Positions 51,736 to 62,171 of a stretch of 64,000 nucleotides of DNA are shown here, in pieces (position 1 is the first letter of the stretch; the number at the start of each line of letters is the position of its first letter). Both the position numbers and the translations under genes were made by a program. Source of the DNA: Thereva unica (lineage: Eukaryota; Arthropoda; Insecta; Diptera; Therevidae); NCBI GenBank assembly GCA_949987705.1, contig OX465286.1, forward strand, positions 13,001,092-13,065,091, written 5' to 3'. The notes beneath the pieces were generated by a model. The model did no database searches, was not told the DNA's origin, and worked only from the letters and a program-made list of their open reading frames with translations.

Positions 51736-51844
51736 GGGCCTTTTCGGAAACGCAGAACTGCGGTCACTCTGCAATATTCAGCTACAGACTTCCAATTGCT
51801 GAATATTGCAGAGTGACCGCAGTTCTGCGTTTCCGAAAAGGCCC
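51736..51844. mobile_element. 109-bp perfect hairpin MITE, TTA duplication
   Basis: Two 47-bp arms (51736-51782 and 51798-51844) are exact reverse complements around a 15-bp loop. The ends read GGGCCTTTTCGGAAACGCAG. TTA flanks both sides (51733-51735 and 51845-51847). It is inserted in the group C LINE. It encodes no protein; as RNA it would fold into one long hairpin. Confidence 0.93.
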
Positions 51845-52159
51845 TTATCTAGAGCGCTGACAAGCGTAATTTTGCCCACAGTAGATAATAAATAGATGCC
51901 TCTCAAGTTGTCGCATGTTGTTAGGTCCCCCTTTTTTGGTATTTTGACTATGGTACCTTCCGTACAGGTACAGGTGTTCCATGCTATTTCCAGGATTGGC
52001 TGAAGCACATCTTCTATGAGGCTTGAATCGGCTTTCAACAATTCTGGTGGGATGCCATCTTTTCCAGCTGCTTTACTATTGGCCATTGCATGAATTGCGG
52101 TTACTATTTCTGTCTTGGATGGGGCTCGGGTGGTGATTCTTATTGGCTGTGCATTGCTG

Positions 52160-52268
52160 GGTGGCAGCACAGAAGTCGTTTCAAGTCATCTGTTTCGAGT
52201 TTTCCATTGAAATTTTCAATTTAAAACTCGTAACAAATGAGTTGAAACGACTTCTGTGCTGCCACCCC
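52160..52268. mobile_element. 109-bp foldback MITE in group C LINE
   Basis: GGTGGCAGCACAGAAGTCGT at the left is matched by ACGACTTCTGTGCTGCCACC at the right. The inner halves continue the palindrome with a few mismatches (ACTCGTAACAAATGAG). TGCTG flanks both sides (52155-52159 and 52269-52273). The end style GGTGG(C/T)AGCAC and inner GTYGTTTCAA resemble the foldbacks at 22084 and 35004. Confidence 0.8.
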
Positions 52269-53685
52269 TGCTGTTTTCCTGAGGTTCCTGTGTAAGTGTA
52301 CCATTCAAGGCGGCGAAGAAGTAATCTCTCCATCTTTGGAGTTGCTACTCGTCGCTGCACAGCAACCTTCCATTCGCACTCTTAACGGCATGCTTTTTAG
52401 TCGAGTGCTTTCATGAGAGCTATTGAGTAATTTGGTGCAGAACTTTACAGGCCACACCTACCAAGGAAGAATACTCCGATTCGGCGAAGTAAACACCTCA
52501 AACGCATGGCGCCAATTGACTAAGATTTTTTGGATAATTCTTTTTATAGCGAACCTCGAGCGCCTTGACGGATAGTTTTCCTCCGTTTACTTCGTGGTGG
52601 TCAATCTCTAGAACGGTGGCTACCCCGAGGTTTCCTCTTCTTTTGTGAGAGAGCCTTCTGTTTCTGATGTTAACTGTGTCCTGCTCCAGATTTTGCATCC
52701 AAGCCTTGGTCCTTGTTTCGTTCCTCCTTAGCTATTGCAGTATGTGTTACATGGAATTTTTGTCTGATCCCATGTTCCCTAATTTGAAGCCAGTATCCAG
52801 CGATAATCAGTGTCTAATCGTGCTATTTCCGAATAGTCCTGACAGGCTTGACCGGATTATAATAGTTTCGCTTAGGTCGGACCTTACCATCTGGTAGTCT
52901 GGTACTGATGGCGTTACGGCCTTTGTCGGTCCATCCATCCAATGGCGCTACAGCCCAAATCGAGCCTTGGCCTCCTCTAGGGCATTTCTCCAATTTTGAC
53001 GGACCCTTGCAGCATGTCTCCAGTTCCGAGTGTTGAGCATTGCCTCTGGTTCAACCGTCACAGAGCCTACTTCCCGAAATTTCTGATGCCATAAGCAGTT
53101 TTGGGATACGATTGTCCTCCATCCTGTTCGTCTGCACTTATTCCCAAGATGTTCACGTCATCCGCATGACCAAATAATTGTACCGACTGTGTAGCTATTG
53201 ATGCACTTCTCTGGACTGACGTTTTCCTTATCACCCATTCTAGGGCCAAGTTGAAAAGCATGGGGCTAATCCATCTCCTTGTCTAAGTCTTTGTCGTACT
53301 TCTAACTCTTCTGTTATAACTTTTTGGATCCTTACCTTCGCCGGTGAGCTATTTGTTGGACAGTTGTACCAGCTTTGGGGGGACTCCTTATTCCGATAAG
53401 ATCCCGTATAACCTCTCTCTGTTTATTGATTCCTAAGCCTCCTTTCCCAGGTTTTCTCTAGAATTTGCCTTAAGGTCAGCAGTTGGTCCGATGTTGTCCT
53501 ATTTGTCCTAAAACCTTAATATTCTCCTATAAGGCCTTCCGCTATAGGTTCTAGTTTTTGTTTCACAAGGATTGTGAAGGTTTCGTAGCTGGTACTGAGG
53601 AGTGAGATGCCTCTGTAGTTTTTGCAGGTTAATTTATCTCCTTTCTTGTATATTGGACATATAATCGCTTTCTTCCAGACATCTG

Positions 53686-54182
53686 GGGTCTGTTCAAGAT
53701 TTCTGCTATAGCAGCTTTTAGCAGCTATTGTTATGCTTTTCCTGTTCAAAACAGCAAAAAAGCTGCTAACGAAGCTGCTATTTTTGTGTTCAAGATTCGA
53801 GAAAAGCTGCTAATGTAGCTGCTTTTTGTTGCTCGCAGTTTCGACTGCAAGCAAGAAAGCAGCTTCGTAAATCATACATGTGTGTGTAAATGTCATTGGT
53901 CGTTTTGCCAAAATGACTGACTTTGAGTGAGGTTTTGTTGACATTAATACATATTAAATAATAAATTTAGGGATTGCAACTGCAAGGCCAGGCTTTTTTC
54001 TAATTGTAGGGAGAGGAATAGTTCACTGCAAGAAATACTCATACACATACATTAACACAAAGCTATGCTAGCAGCTTTTTTGCGTTCAAGATATCATAGC
54101 AGCTTTTTCTTGCTTTGCTGTAATTTGACATTTTAAAAATTCTGCTAGTAAAGCTGCTATAGCAGAAATCTTGAACAGACCC
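53686..54182. mobile_element. 497-bp GGGTCTGTTCAAG-type MITE, CTG duplication
   Basis: The left end GGGTCTGTTCAAGATTTCTG and the right end CAGAAATCTTGAACAGACCC are perfect inverted copies for over 25 bp (continuing CTATAGCAGCT). CTG flanks both sides (53683-53685 and 54183-54185). Removing it rejoins the group D LINE frame at ...VIP/DVWKKA. AGCAGCT/AGCTGCT motifs are dense in both subterminal zones. G-rich termini and a 3-bp duplication suggest PIF/Harbinger type. Confidence 0.88.
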
Positions 54183-54818
54183 CTGGTATAACTTCTTCCT
54201 CCCAGATGCTGCATATGAGTTCGTGTAAGTCTCTTAAGAGTTGCAGTCCTCCTTCCTTTAGTAGCTCAGCTGCGATTTCATCGATGCCTGGGGATTTGTT
54301 GCTTTTTTGTGTTTTCACCTCATCCAGTGTTGGTGGTTCTATTGGAATACTATCTTGAGGGATTATCATTGCATCCGCCTATGTATCTTCGTTTATTCCT
54401 TGGGTTGGATTCAATAAGTTTTGAAAATATTGTCTCCATCTTTCCTTTATCCTATCCGGGTCTGCTAGTAGGTTCCCATCTATGTCTCTGCAGATATCCG
54501 TTCTTGGCTGAAACTTATTGCTGATCTGGCGTGTTCCTTTGTAAGCTTGCCTAATTCTCCCATAGTTGAAGTCTTCTTGTATCTGTAGGATCCTCCTGTT
54601 TAGATACTCTCTTTTCTTTTTTTGCAGAGCTTGTCTGCAATTCTTCTTTTTAGCTTAAAGACTTCCATCCTTGCTCTTGTGGGCCTTGCGATGTACTCCC
54701 GGTGGCCCTGGTTTCGTTCTTCTATTGCAGCTCTACAATCCTGATCAAACCAGTCAATTCTAGTCTGTTTGGGGGCCCAGCCTAGGGCCTCTTCTGCTGC
54801 CTCCTGTACGTTGTTTTT

Positions 54819-55045
54819 GACGTGACAACGTCTATTAAATCGGTTTAAGATAGGACGCGCGTGTGAAAATGTCCCGCACAATGTCCCACACACAAAAAAA
54901 AAATCATATCTCCGCCCCCATACATGTTAGGGGGGTGGTTAATGGCTCAAAATTTTCGTTAATTTATCCTCTACACGGGAAAAATACAAAACGTAATAAC
55001 AGACGTTGTCACGTTCAAATTAATAGACGTTGTCACGTTAAAATA
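54819..55045. mobile_element. Inverted-repeat element with ACGTGACAACGTCTATTAA ends
   Basis: TGACGTGACAACGTCTATTA at the left is matched by TTAATAGACGTTGTCACGTT at the right. A second copy of the right motif (AGACGTTGTCACGTTCAAAT) lies 25 bp further in. It sits in LINE D between the endonuclease and the linker, next to the group B insertion. The class is not known to me. Confidence 0.55.
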
Positions 55046-55074
55046 CGGACGTGATACTTCACATCCAAAACCAT

Positions 55075-55792
55075 TAATTTTTTATGTGGTAGTGCTAAGC
55101 TCAGGAGTCACCCTTTGTACTACTAGTCCGTCATGTCATTTGTCACGTCATGGTGCAATGTCTAGCAGTAAGCTTAGTACGGGGGAGGGGTGGGGGGAAT
55201 AGGTTAAGGATTAGAAAGGTACGGGGGGGGGTATTGAAGAAGGTGGTGATGAACCCCGCGTTTGAACTCTTGGATGTTGTAGGAGCTCGGAAATACCGAC
55301 TGCGAGAGATTATTCCACAGTCGAGTTGTTCTATTTACAAACGAATTCATATCTTGTTGAGTGCGTGAAAGGGGGAGTTGCAGGTGCAGGGAGGGAATGG
55401 GACGAGTGGGCTAATCTGGTGTTGCGGGTATAAGATTGCCGTGGAGGCAAAAGAGCGTTTAACTCGGAGGAACAGTCACTATGATAGTAGCGATAAAATT
55501 TTGTCAGTGCTGCTACATTCCTACGGTGGCTTAGGGGGTCGATGGTGGAGCAAGCGGTATCGTCATTAATTAACTTAAGGGCCTTTTTTTGGACCTTATC
55601 TAACCATGCTAAGGTTGTTATTGGAGCGCCGCCCCAAATGAGGGAGTTGTATTCGAGAAGAGGCCGAATGTAGGATTTATAAATAACAGCACGGGCCGAT
55701 GGCTGGAGGAGGAACCTGCACCTCTGAAGAAATCCCAAGCACTGGGATGCTTGTTTGGCGATTTGGAATATATGGTCATTCCATCGCAAGTC
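55075..55792 (-). mobile_element. Group B LINE, copy 4, nested in LINE D
   Basis: The minus-strand frame 55331-55831 is open across [60 protein letters not shown] and NVAALTKFYRYYHSDCSSEL, the C-terminal half of group B. It is strongly 5' truncated. The 3' end has TTTTTTATGTGGTAGTGCTA. Its entry point separates LINE D endonuclease from its linker. Confidence 0.8.
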
Positions 55793-56900
55793 GTATGATA
55801 GCATTCTGATAGGCATCTCTTCTTTCTTCAAGTTTTAGCTTGTCTATATCGTACCGTAGTTGAGTTTGCCCTCTGTGGGGTTTTGGTCGTTATCCGGGCT
55901 CTAAATTTCACTTTGACGAGATAGTGGTCCGAGCCACAGCACGCTCCCCTCATAGTTCTCACATCCAGTATACTCGTGGCCCCTCTTCTCTCAATTAGGA
56001 CTTGGTCTATTTGATTATTTGTTACCCCGTCTGGTGACTGCCACGTCATCTTATGGATATTTTTGTGCGGGAACATTATTGAACTTACTATCATTGAGTT
56101 GGAGCTAGCGAGATCGATCAATCTACTACCGTTATCATTGGTAGCGTTATGTAGGCTGTGTTTTCCTATGACTCCTGGAATTCCTCCTCTTTTCCTACTT
56201 TGGCGTTCATGTCTCCAAGCACCATTTTAATATCGTTAGACGGTATTAATCTGATGGCGTTTGTTAGCTCCTGGTAGAATTCCTCTTTCTCCTCATCCGC
56301 CTTATCTTCTGTGGGCGCATGGACGTTTATGAGACTAATGTTATGTAGTCTTGTTTTGATCCGAAGCGTGCATATTCTATTATTTACTGGCTTGAAGTCC
56401 AGTATCAGTGATTTCATTTTTTTTTCTACCATGAAGGCAACTCTGAACTCTCTTCTTCCATTCGACGAACCGCTCGTGTGAGTTCTGAGATCCATTATGC
56501 CACTGTGAGTCCATTTAGCTTCCTGTAAAGCGGTGATTGCTATGCTGTATTTTCCCAGTAGTAATAAAAGCGAACGCAGAGCGCCCGCCCTGTTGAGCGT
56601 TCTGATGTTCCAAGTTCCAAAATCGAATTCCATATTTCGTTGCCTGGGTCGTTGCCGTTGGGTCTGTCCTGTCCGAGGCCTGCCTTGAGGATTCGTGACG
56701 GGTGGGTTTTTACGGTGGAAGGTTGCCATCCTGCCGCCCAACCCCCAACCTGGAGGACCAGTCCGGTACTTGTTTCGTTTTGAGGCGCGAAACACTCGCC
56801 TTTCACCGTCCTCAGTCTGTTACCCTCGTATAGACAAGAGCATCCAGGGGCCACACGTTGTCTATATCTTCCTGTTTCAGAAATTTTTTGTTTTGTTTTT

Positions 56901-57210
56901 TTTTTTACAGTGCCTGCAATGATCGAAACGGAGTCGAAGCATCACGGGACGGGCTTCTCCTACTTCATAGTCATCTGTTTTTATGAGGTACTATAAGGGT
57001 AATAAAATGGTAATAATACGAAGGTAATAAAATAAACCATCATAAAAATCGACTCTACGATCACGTTAATTACAGGTCTCTATCGATTTTAAAGGATATA
57101 GCATTGGAATTTCAATAGATAGTCTCTTATCAAAGATCTGCCATCCAGTAATGATGTGCATCAATATAGTAGAGCGATACATAGCTGGAGTTACATAAGC
57201 TCGGTTAAAA
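56901..57210. other. Intergenic stretch, nothing recognised
   Basis: Sequence between the 5' end of LINE D and the next MITE. No frame, inverted repeat or tandem array is visible. Confidence 0.4.
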
Positions 57211-57213
57211 TAC

Positions 57214-57617
57214 GGGCCTTTTCGAAAACGTCAATGACAGGTTTTCAACTCAGATCAAGAGTTCGAAAACTTTTTGACGCAAAAGTCTAGACTTTGTATA
57301 CTTGCCGCCGTCGCATTTGATCGAATTATATTGCGCAAAAACGCATGCTGGAAATACCAAATGCAATGTGGTAAAATAAACTACTAGGTAATAAAGAGGC
57401 AATGGGTGTACAAGAAAGGTAAGAAAATTTAAGTTTCTATTATAAATTCATTTGAATTTTCTAATGAGTTGATTTATTGCTTATTTATTTTGGTCTTCAG
57501 CGAAAATAATCAATTGAGTGTTGTACTGGCATATATTGCCGTGATGATCCACCGTCGCACTCTTGGTGTCAAAATCTCTGACGTTGCCGTTAATCTTTGA
57601 CGTTTTCGAAAAGGCCC
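57214..57617. mobile_element. 404-bp GGGCCTTTTCG-type MITE, TAC duplication
   Basis: The left end GGGCCTTTTCGAAAACGTCA and the right end TGACGTTTTCGAAAAGGCCC are perfect inverted copies over at least 20 bp. TAC flanks both sides (57211-57213 and 57618-57620). The interior is AT-rich with no coding capacity. It shares its terminal motif with the elements at 50835 and 51736. Confidence 0.88.
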
Positions 57618-57620
57618 TAC

Positions 57621-58260
57621 AACTTGACCCTCTTTGTCGAAAGCTGACCACTTATCTAAGCAGGGAGTGTCTTTACGTGGCTTGGAGATTGGGGTGGTTT
57701 GTCAGCCCAATAGGGCGAGGAGTCATAAACGCAGTTTTTGACAATCATATGCTGTTTGTTAGGTTTGAGAGGAGAGCCCTGGAGACCATGTAATTTTTCT
57801 AGGGCGACTTGATCGACTTATAACAGAAAGTACACAATGGGCTTCCGACTAGAGATATTGCCAGAATTATGGCAATTTTTTTTTATGTGAAAGACTAGAG
57901 TCACAGGAAAGGCCCTTTATACTGTGTCGACAATCTATTTTCTTCATATAGAGTGCAATGTCGAACAGCAGCTCTAGTCGGGGAAGAAAGGAACTGTCAC
58001 AACCTACCAGCGATATTTTGCAGTCCACCTACTCCCAACCATTACTGTCGCGACTTTGTCATCGGGGCATCGAGAAACAACTCGCTGGAGTGTTATGCCT
58101 CCTGAAACGAGTTGAATCTCATCAACCAACCGATGACATGCGCTTTGGTTTAGCGGGGAAGGGCTAAGGAAGGCTATGACAGAAGGAATCAGGAATGTAA
58201 AGAGGGAAGAAGAAAGAAGGAAAGTTATGTAGGTGGGAAAGTGGAAAAGGCGAAGGACCG
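57621..58260. other. Unclassified repeat-like sequence
   Basis: No recognisable gene. A purine-rich stretch (58160-58250, AAGGAATCAGGAATGTAAAG, GGGAAAGTGGAAAAGGCGAA) leads directly into the tRNA-like segment and may be the body or tail of a SINE. Confidence 0.35.
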
Positions 58261-58337
58261 TGGGGCTGGCCGGGATTCGAACCCGGGACCTCTGGGATAG
58301 TAGCCAGACGCCTTACTCCCTAGGCTACCGAGGCCCC
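58261..58337 (-). ncRNA. tRNA-derived segment (SINE head or tRNA pseudogene)
   Basis: On the minus strand TAGCCTAGGGAGTAAGG resembles an A box (D-arm) and GGTTCGAATCC is a perfect B box (T-arm). The T stem CCGGG/CCCGG pairs well and the D stem GCC/GGC pairs. The acceptor stem has mismatches, and the anticodon stem TCTGG/CCAGA encloses an 8-nt loop rather than 7. It is therefore not a standard tRNA. A purine-rich tract follows on its 3' side, so a tRNA-derived SINE is the likeliest reading. Confidence 0.55.
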
Positions 58338-58989
58338 CCGAGGCTCAAGGGATACTGGCAGCGCCGGCCCTAGCCCTTGTTGAGGATGGAGCGAGATTGT
58401 CTTTCGGCGCCCTTTGTTCGAAAATTGTATTTCCAGTTATCCTAGATAAAACTTTTTTCGAGTACTGCCGGCCTCCCATTTCCTTACGGGATTATATCTC
58501 CCCTTTTGCAAGCCTTTATGGGCTGGGGGTCACAGTTCCGCCTGTAGCGGCAATAGAGGAAGTATGTTTTCTCAGAGTTGCTTCCCCGACGTTTCGCCAA
58601 CAGCATCACCTTCTTTGGAGGCTATTTGGTTGTTTGTATTGCATGGTTGGGCATTAGGGCTTGCCCCAGCTAGTAAGGTTGAGATGGTGTAGAGAGTCAC
58701 GTTCTCGTTTAAAGAGGTTCTCCTACCATCAGCCCAAAATTGCAGTGTTCACCATCCTGACAACGTCATCTCTGTGAATTTTATGCGGTGCACTTTGTGG
58801 AGTGTTCTTCACTCCTACACCCTTAGGGTCTTCTTTTGGACCCCTATCCTTTCAACATAATGCCAGTGGGGTCTTCTGTTGCTGCCGGAAAGTACCCCCC
58901 GATTACAAAAGGGCTGCGCGGCAGCTTGTTCCCATCTACAGCAACAAGGCTGCAGGCGGCCCATCATACAGGGCGCACCGACCCCTACT

Positions 58990-59460
58990 GACCTAAGCTA
59001 TTCTGAGCCCTGAGCCAATTCAGCTACCGCCTCCAGAAGACTTCCTTGCACGGTAACTAGTTGTTTCGTGGTCAGAAGAGTCTCCGGATTGTTATTCGCA
59101 AGCACGCCAATTTTGACACTTTCCGCTATTTGACAGAAGGTCGGCTTTGGAGTCATTCTAGACTTCATTATGGGTGCGTCCGACTTTTCTGAAGACCTTT
59201 CAAACCGTATGGCCAAAGCCTTCGTCCTTTTCGCCGGGCTATTATGCCCTAGAGAACATCCAGATGATCTAACCCTCTTCTTATTAAGAAAATCCGTATC
59301 CCTTTCTTCCTCGGGGGCCACGGAGATCCTACCAGCCTCTTCATGTGAGTAGCCAGCTTCCAGATATCGCATAAAACGTTTTCGGGCTGCGCCACACCGT
59401 CTTCTGAAAGCGGTCGATCTGATCTGAAAGGAGTGATCCCAACGTACTCCATCCCTGGGT
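58990..59460 (-). mobile_element. LINE ORF1-like relic
   Basis: The minus-strand frame 58998-59372 contains RYLEAGYSHEEAGRISVAPE, then FLNKKRVRSSG, KRTKALAIRFERSSEKSD and QLVTVQGSLLEAVAELAQGS. The HEEA-type segment preceded by ...CGAARKRF (just upstream in another frame) is typical of the N-terminal part of ORF1 proteins of some insect LINEs. The assignment is tentative. Confidence 0.45.
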
Positions 59461-59911
59461 TTACGGGCTCAGACTGCCCTCCCTGAAGAAGAATCCCGAA
59501 AACTTTCTTTCACTGGGACCACATTTGACACCTTGAAGCATGGATCTGTTGTATATTAAAAAACTCACTTTTATATTTATTAATGTTGTATATTTATGAA
59601 ACGCACTTTTATTTTTAATCAATTTTATTATAATCACAATTTCTACGTTTCTTCTTACATATTTTTCTGTTTATATGTAAATTAATTTATATCTTTTATC
59701 TAAATCCGTTTACTATTTTTTCGGTTCCTCTTTTTGTTTTTGTCACCTCGCGTTTATTTCATTTATTATTAATTTAACTATTTTTAATAGAATAAAAAAA
59801 ACTAATTGGATATAATTTGCGACATGTTGAATTCCGTGAGAAACAAAAGAACACGAGGGTCCCTAACCATCGAAAAAACAACAGAATAACTAAGAACTCC
59901 GCTAATTAAAA

Positions 59912-60055
59912 TTTTTCGACGCGCCCGCCGCCGATCGTAGTTAGAACAACACTTTAAAATTCGGGACGCGCCCGCCGCCGATCGTAGTTCAAACAACACT
60001 CAAAAATTCGGAACGCGCCCGCCGCGGTCAAGGGTTTAGTCAACACTCAATTCAA
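59912..60055. repeat. GC-rich tandem repeat, 47-bp period, three units
   Basis: ACGCGCCCGCCGCCGATCGT occurs at 59919 and 59966, and a diverged copy starting ACGCGCCCGCCGC at 60013. Each unit continues with AACAACACT and ends in AAAATTCGG. Period is 47 bp. The array is striking in an otherwise AT-rich block inside the hAT-like element. Confidence 0.8.
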
Positions 60056-61074
60056 TTATTAATTTTTACCGTTACCGGGCCCGGGCGTGGTTTGGAAAAA
60101 AGGAAAAACTATTCCCACGCCGCAAGGAACAAGCTGCCGATCTCAGCAGAAAACAGATTTTCTTACCGCCCGAATGTGCAGCAAGCAGACAGATTCGAGC
60201 TCAAACCTGACATCTGATTCTGATAAGAATAATTTTTATGTTGATCCACGGTGTTTATCACCGTGGATTTCTACGATATTATTGCAACGGAAAAATGTGC
60301 AATATTGCATTTTGAATTTCCCGTGTGACAATTTTGGACAATTTTTAGGAATTTGGAAATGGAGAAGAACGAAATATAATAGGGCAGGAATTTATACTTC
60401 TGGTCGAAAAACTGAACTTTGGGAATAAAAAATGATGATTGATTTTACTTGATTGTTAAATTCTTAAAAATGAATTTTCTAGGGGAGTTTTGTTCGTAAC
60501 AGATCCAAAACTATCTAACTGGCCTTGTAGGTCGTTCTTTTGGGAGCTGTGGGAGCCCCAGAAATGTTGGGCGCGTAAAGAAGTGCTCCATCTTCAAAAG
60601 ATTTTTTAAGGTAATTTTATATTGATACCACGAGCTCGGCGAGAAAGGACGGTCGCCCATGGCAGAGCTCCGTATCACCAATGGAAGGCTAATTCAAACC
60701 GAAGTTCGCCTGATATCCGTAGTCCATCTCTAGTTATACATTCACGCAGTACCATTCATAACTTCAGCACGGTTGTTTACACATTAGGATTGCGGTTTTT
60801 ATCGAGTTTAGATCCGCCGTATTCAATCTGCTCCTTGGATCTCCAGCAGGATGTGATTGGTCTTGGAGTCAGTGCTCCCTGCTTGTGCCGGGTTCGAGTC
60901 ATATTGATGAGTACATAGACTTGGTTAGCTACAAACAACGTCCTCAAAAAGTGCCATCAACATTTTATTTTTTGCTCGAAATTGTTTTTCGCATTCATTT
61001 TGGCGCCCCTTACCACCTGGCGCCTAGAGCGACCGCTCCACTCGCTCTACCCTAGGGCCGGCGCTGGATACTGG

Positions 61075-62028
61075 CACCCTATTAGAATACTACTCTGCAA
61101 ATCTGGGTATCTTGCATATATTCTGTTGCCATAGCTGCAACGGGAGACAAAGGACAGGGAAACCCTTGTTTACTTCCTTGTGTAAATGTCCGGATTTAGC
61201 TAAAGATAAATTGTTCGAATTAGTTGAACGGGAATTTAATGCCTGCCCCAGATATGATGTAAAAATCATACTGGGAGATCTGAACACCAAAGTAGGCCGG
61301 GAGCCCATATAAAGGCAATATGTCGGCCCCCACAGCTTGCATGAAAACACTAATGACAATGGAGAGCGAGTTATAGAGATGACAGGAAGTAAGAGTTTGG
61401 TCGTTGCCAGTACTAGATTTGCGCGTAAAGTTATCCATAAAACCCCCTGGGTTTCTCCTGATGGAGAATACCAAACTCGCAGCCAAATAGACCATGTGTT
61501 GATAGACCGCCGCCACCTTTCGGGTCTGATGACGGTACCAACGTACCGAGGTGCCAACGTAGACTCGGATCACTATCTTGCTGGTATGGTGCTCCGAGAG
61601 CGCATTACAACGTTGAAAAGCTTTGTATCCTCTGATCAGGCTCGAATCAACACAGCTGCACTACGCAATGAAATGGCCAGAAACAGCTACGGTCATGCAT
61701 TAGCCTCGCTCTAAGTTCTGGGCATGAGATGCCGGGCGTCGACGAGAGCCTTAAAAATATTGTCATGGATGGAATCAGCAGAAAGGAATTAGGCAGAAGT
61801 CGTAGAGACTGGTTCGTTAATAAGTACAAGCTGGCAACTGAACGTAAGGGCCGAAATACATCCAAGCGCACTTTGAGCACATCCAAGCCCAAAGCCAGCT
61901 GCAAGCATATCCAACCAATGCGTTTAAATTGGATTGAACACATCAAAACTTATCTCGGAAATTCAGGCCTTGGCAATGATGGCCGCAAGGCTCGCCTCTG
62001 TCGGAATTCCGGCAATGTTGGAATTTGA
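61075..62028 (+). mobile_element. LINE endonuclease fragment (unassigned group)
   Basis: 61112-61312 carries REFNACPRYDVKIILGDLNT, then KVGREP (endonuclease GDxN motif). 61337-61714 carries HENTNDNGERVIEMTGSKSL, then HKTPWVSPDGEYQTRSQIDH and VDSDHYLAGMVLRERIT, with the catalytic SDH. 61729-62028 continues into the linker (SRRDWFVNKYKLATER). The family resembles group D in its endonuclease but differs in sequence. Ahead of it (61075-61190) is a group F zinc-knuckle relic. Confidence 0.7.
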
Positions 62029-62171
62029 ATTCGGCCGAGACTGTAGTTTGCTTTTGTAAGTTGAACTTTTCGGTTGGGGTTTTGTTTATTGGTAAAGAGA
62101 AATAGTGCTGAAAGTTTTAAATAAGATAAATAAAAGAAAATAAGCAATAATATATACATAGCAATAAGGTT

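Larger units (their letters stand above)
51078..52450 (-). mobile_element. Group C LINE, copy 2
   Basis: Minus-strand pieces: linker near 52270-52400, pre-RT block 51778-52170 ([60 protein letters not shown]) and thumb 51448-51666 (LRLNPTKTKEMRINANTIER). The 3' end has GGGACATAGGGCTGAAACAG as in copy 1. Two short palindromic MITEs (51736-51844 and 52160-52268) interrupt it, replacing much of the RT palm. Confidence 0.75.
52451..56900 (-). mobile_element. Group D LINE, long but interrupted copy
   Basis: Minus strand, 5' to 3': endonuclease 55828-56795 (GTWNIRTLNRAGALRSLLLL, ITALQEAKW, MVLGDMNAKVGKEEEF, NQIDQVLIERR, CCGSDHYLVKVKFRARI). Then linker 54600-54820 (EEALGWAPKQTRIDWFDQDC), pre-RT 54157-54369 (EPPTLDEVKTQKSNKSPGID) and RT 53516-53700 (PDVWKKAIICPIYKKGDKLT, NYRGISLLSTSYE). 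Palm 53067-53261 reads LFGHADDVNILG, and the C-terminus is 52498-52698. It is broken by a group B LINE (55075-55792), an inverted-repeat element (54819-55045) and a MITE (53686-54182). Endonuclease catalytic motifs look intact, but the element is dead. Confidence 0.8.
58359..61066. mobile_element. 2.7-kb hAT-like element
   Basis: CAGCGCCGGCCCTAG at the left and CTAGGGCCGGCGCTG at the right are exact inverted copies. GATACTGG flanks both sides (58351-58358 and 61067-61074), a perfect 8-bp duplication. GCGCCC...GGCGCC motifs occur subterminally. I see no hAT transposase. The interior holds a LINE ORF1-like relic (58990-59460), an AT-rich block, and a GC-rich tandem array (59912-60055). Confidence 0.85.

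Noticed and set aside
58261..58337. Functional tRNA gene
   Set aside because: The anticodon loop would have 8 nt and the acceptor stem has mismatches; a SINE head or pseudogene is more likely.
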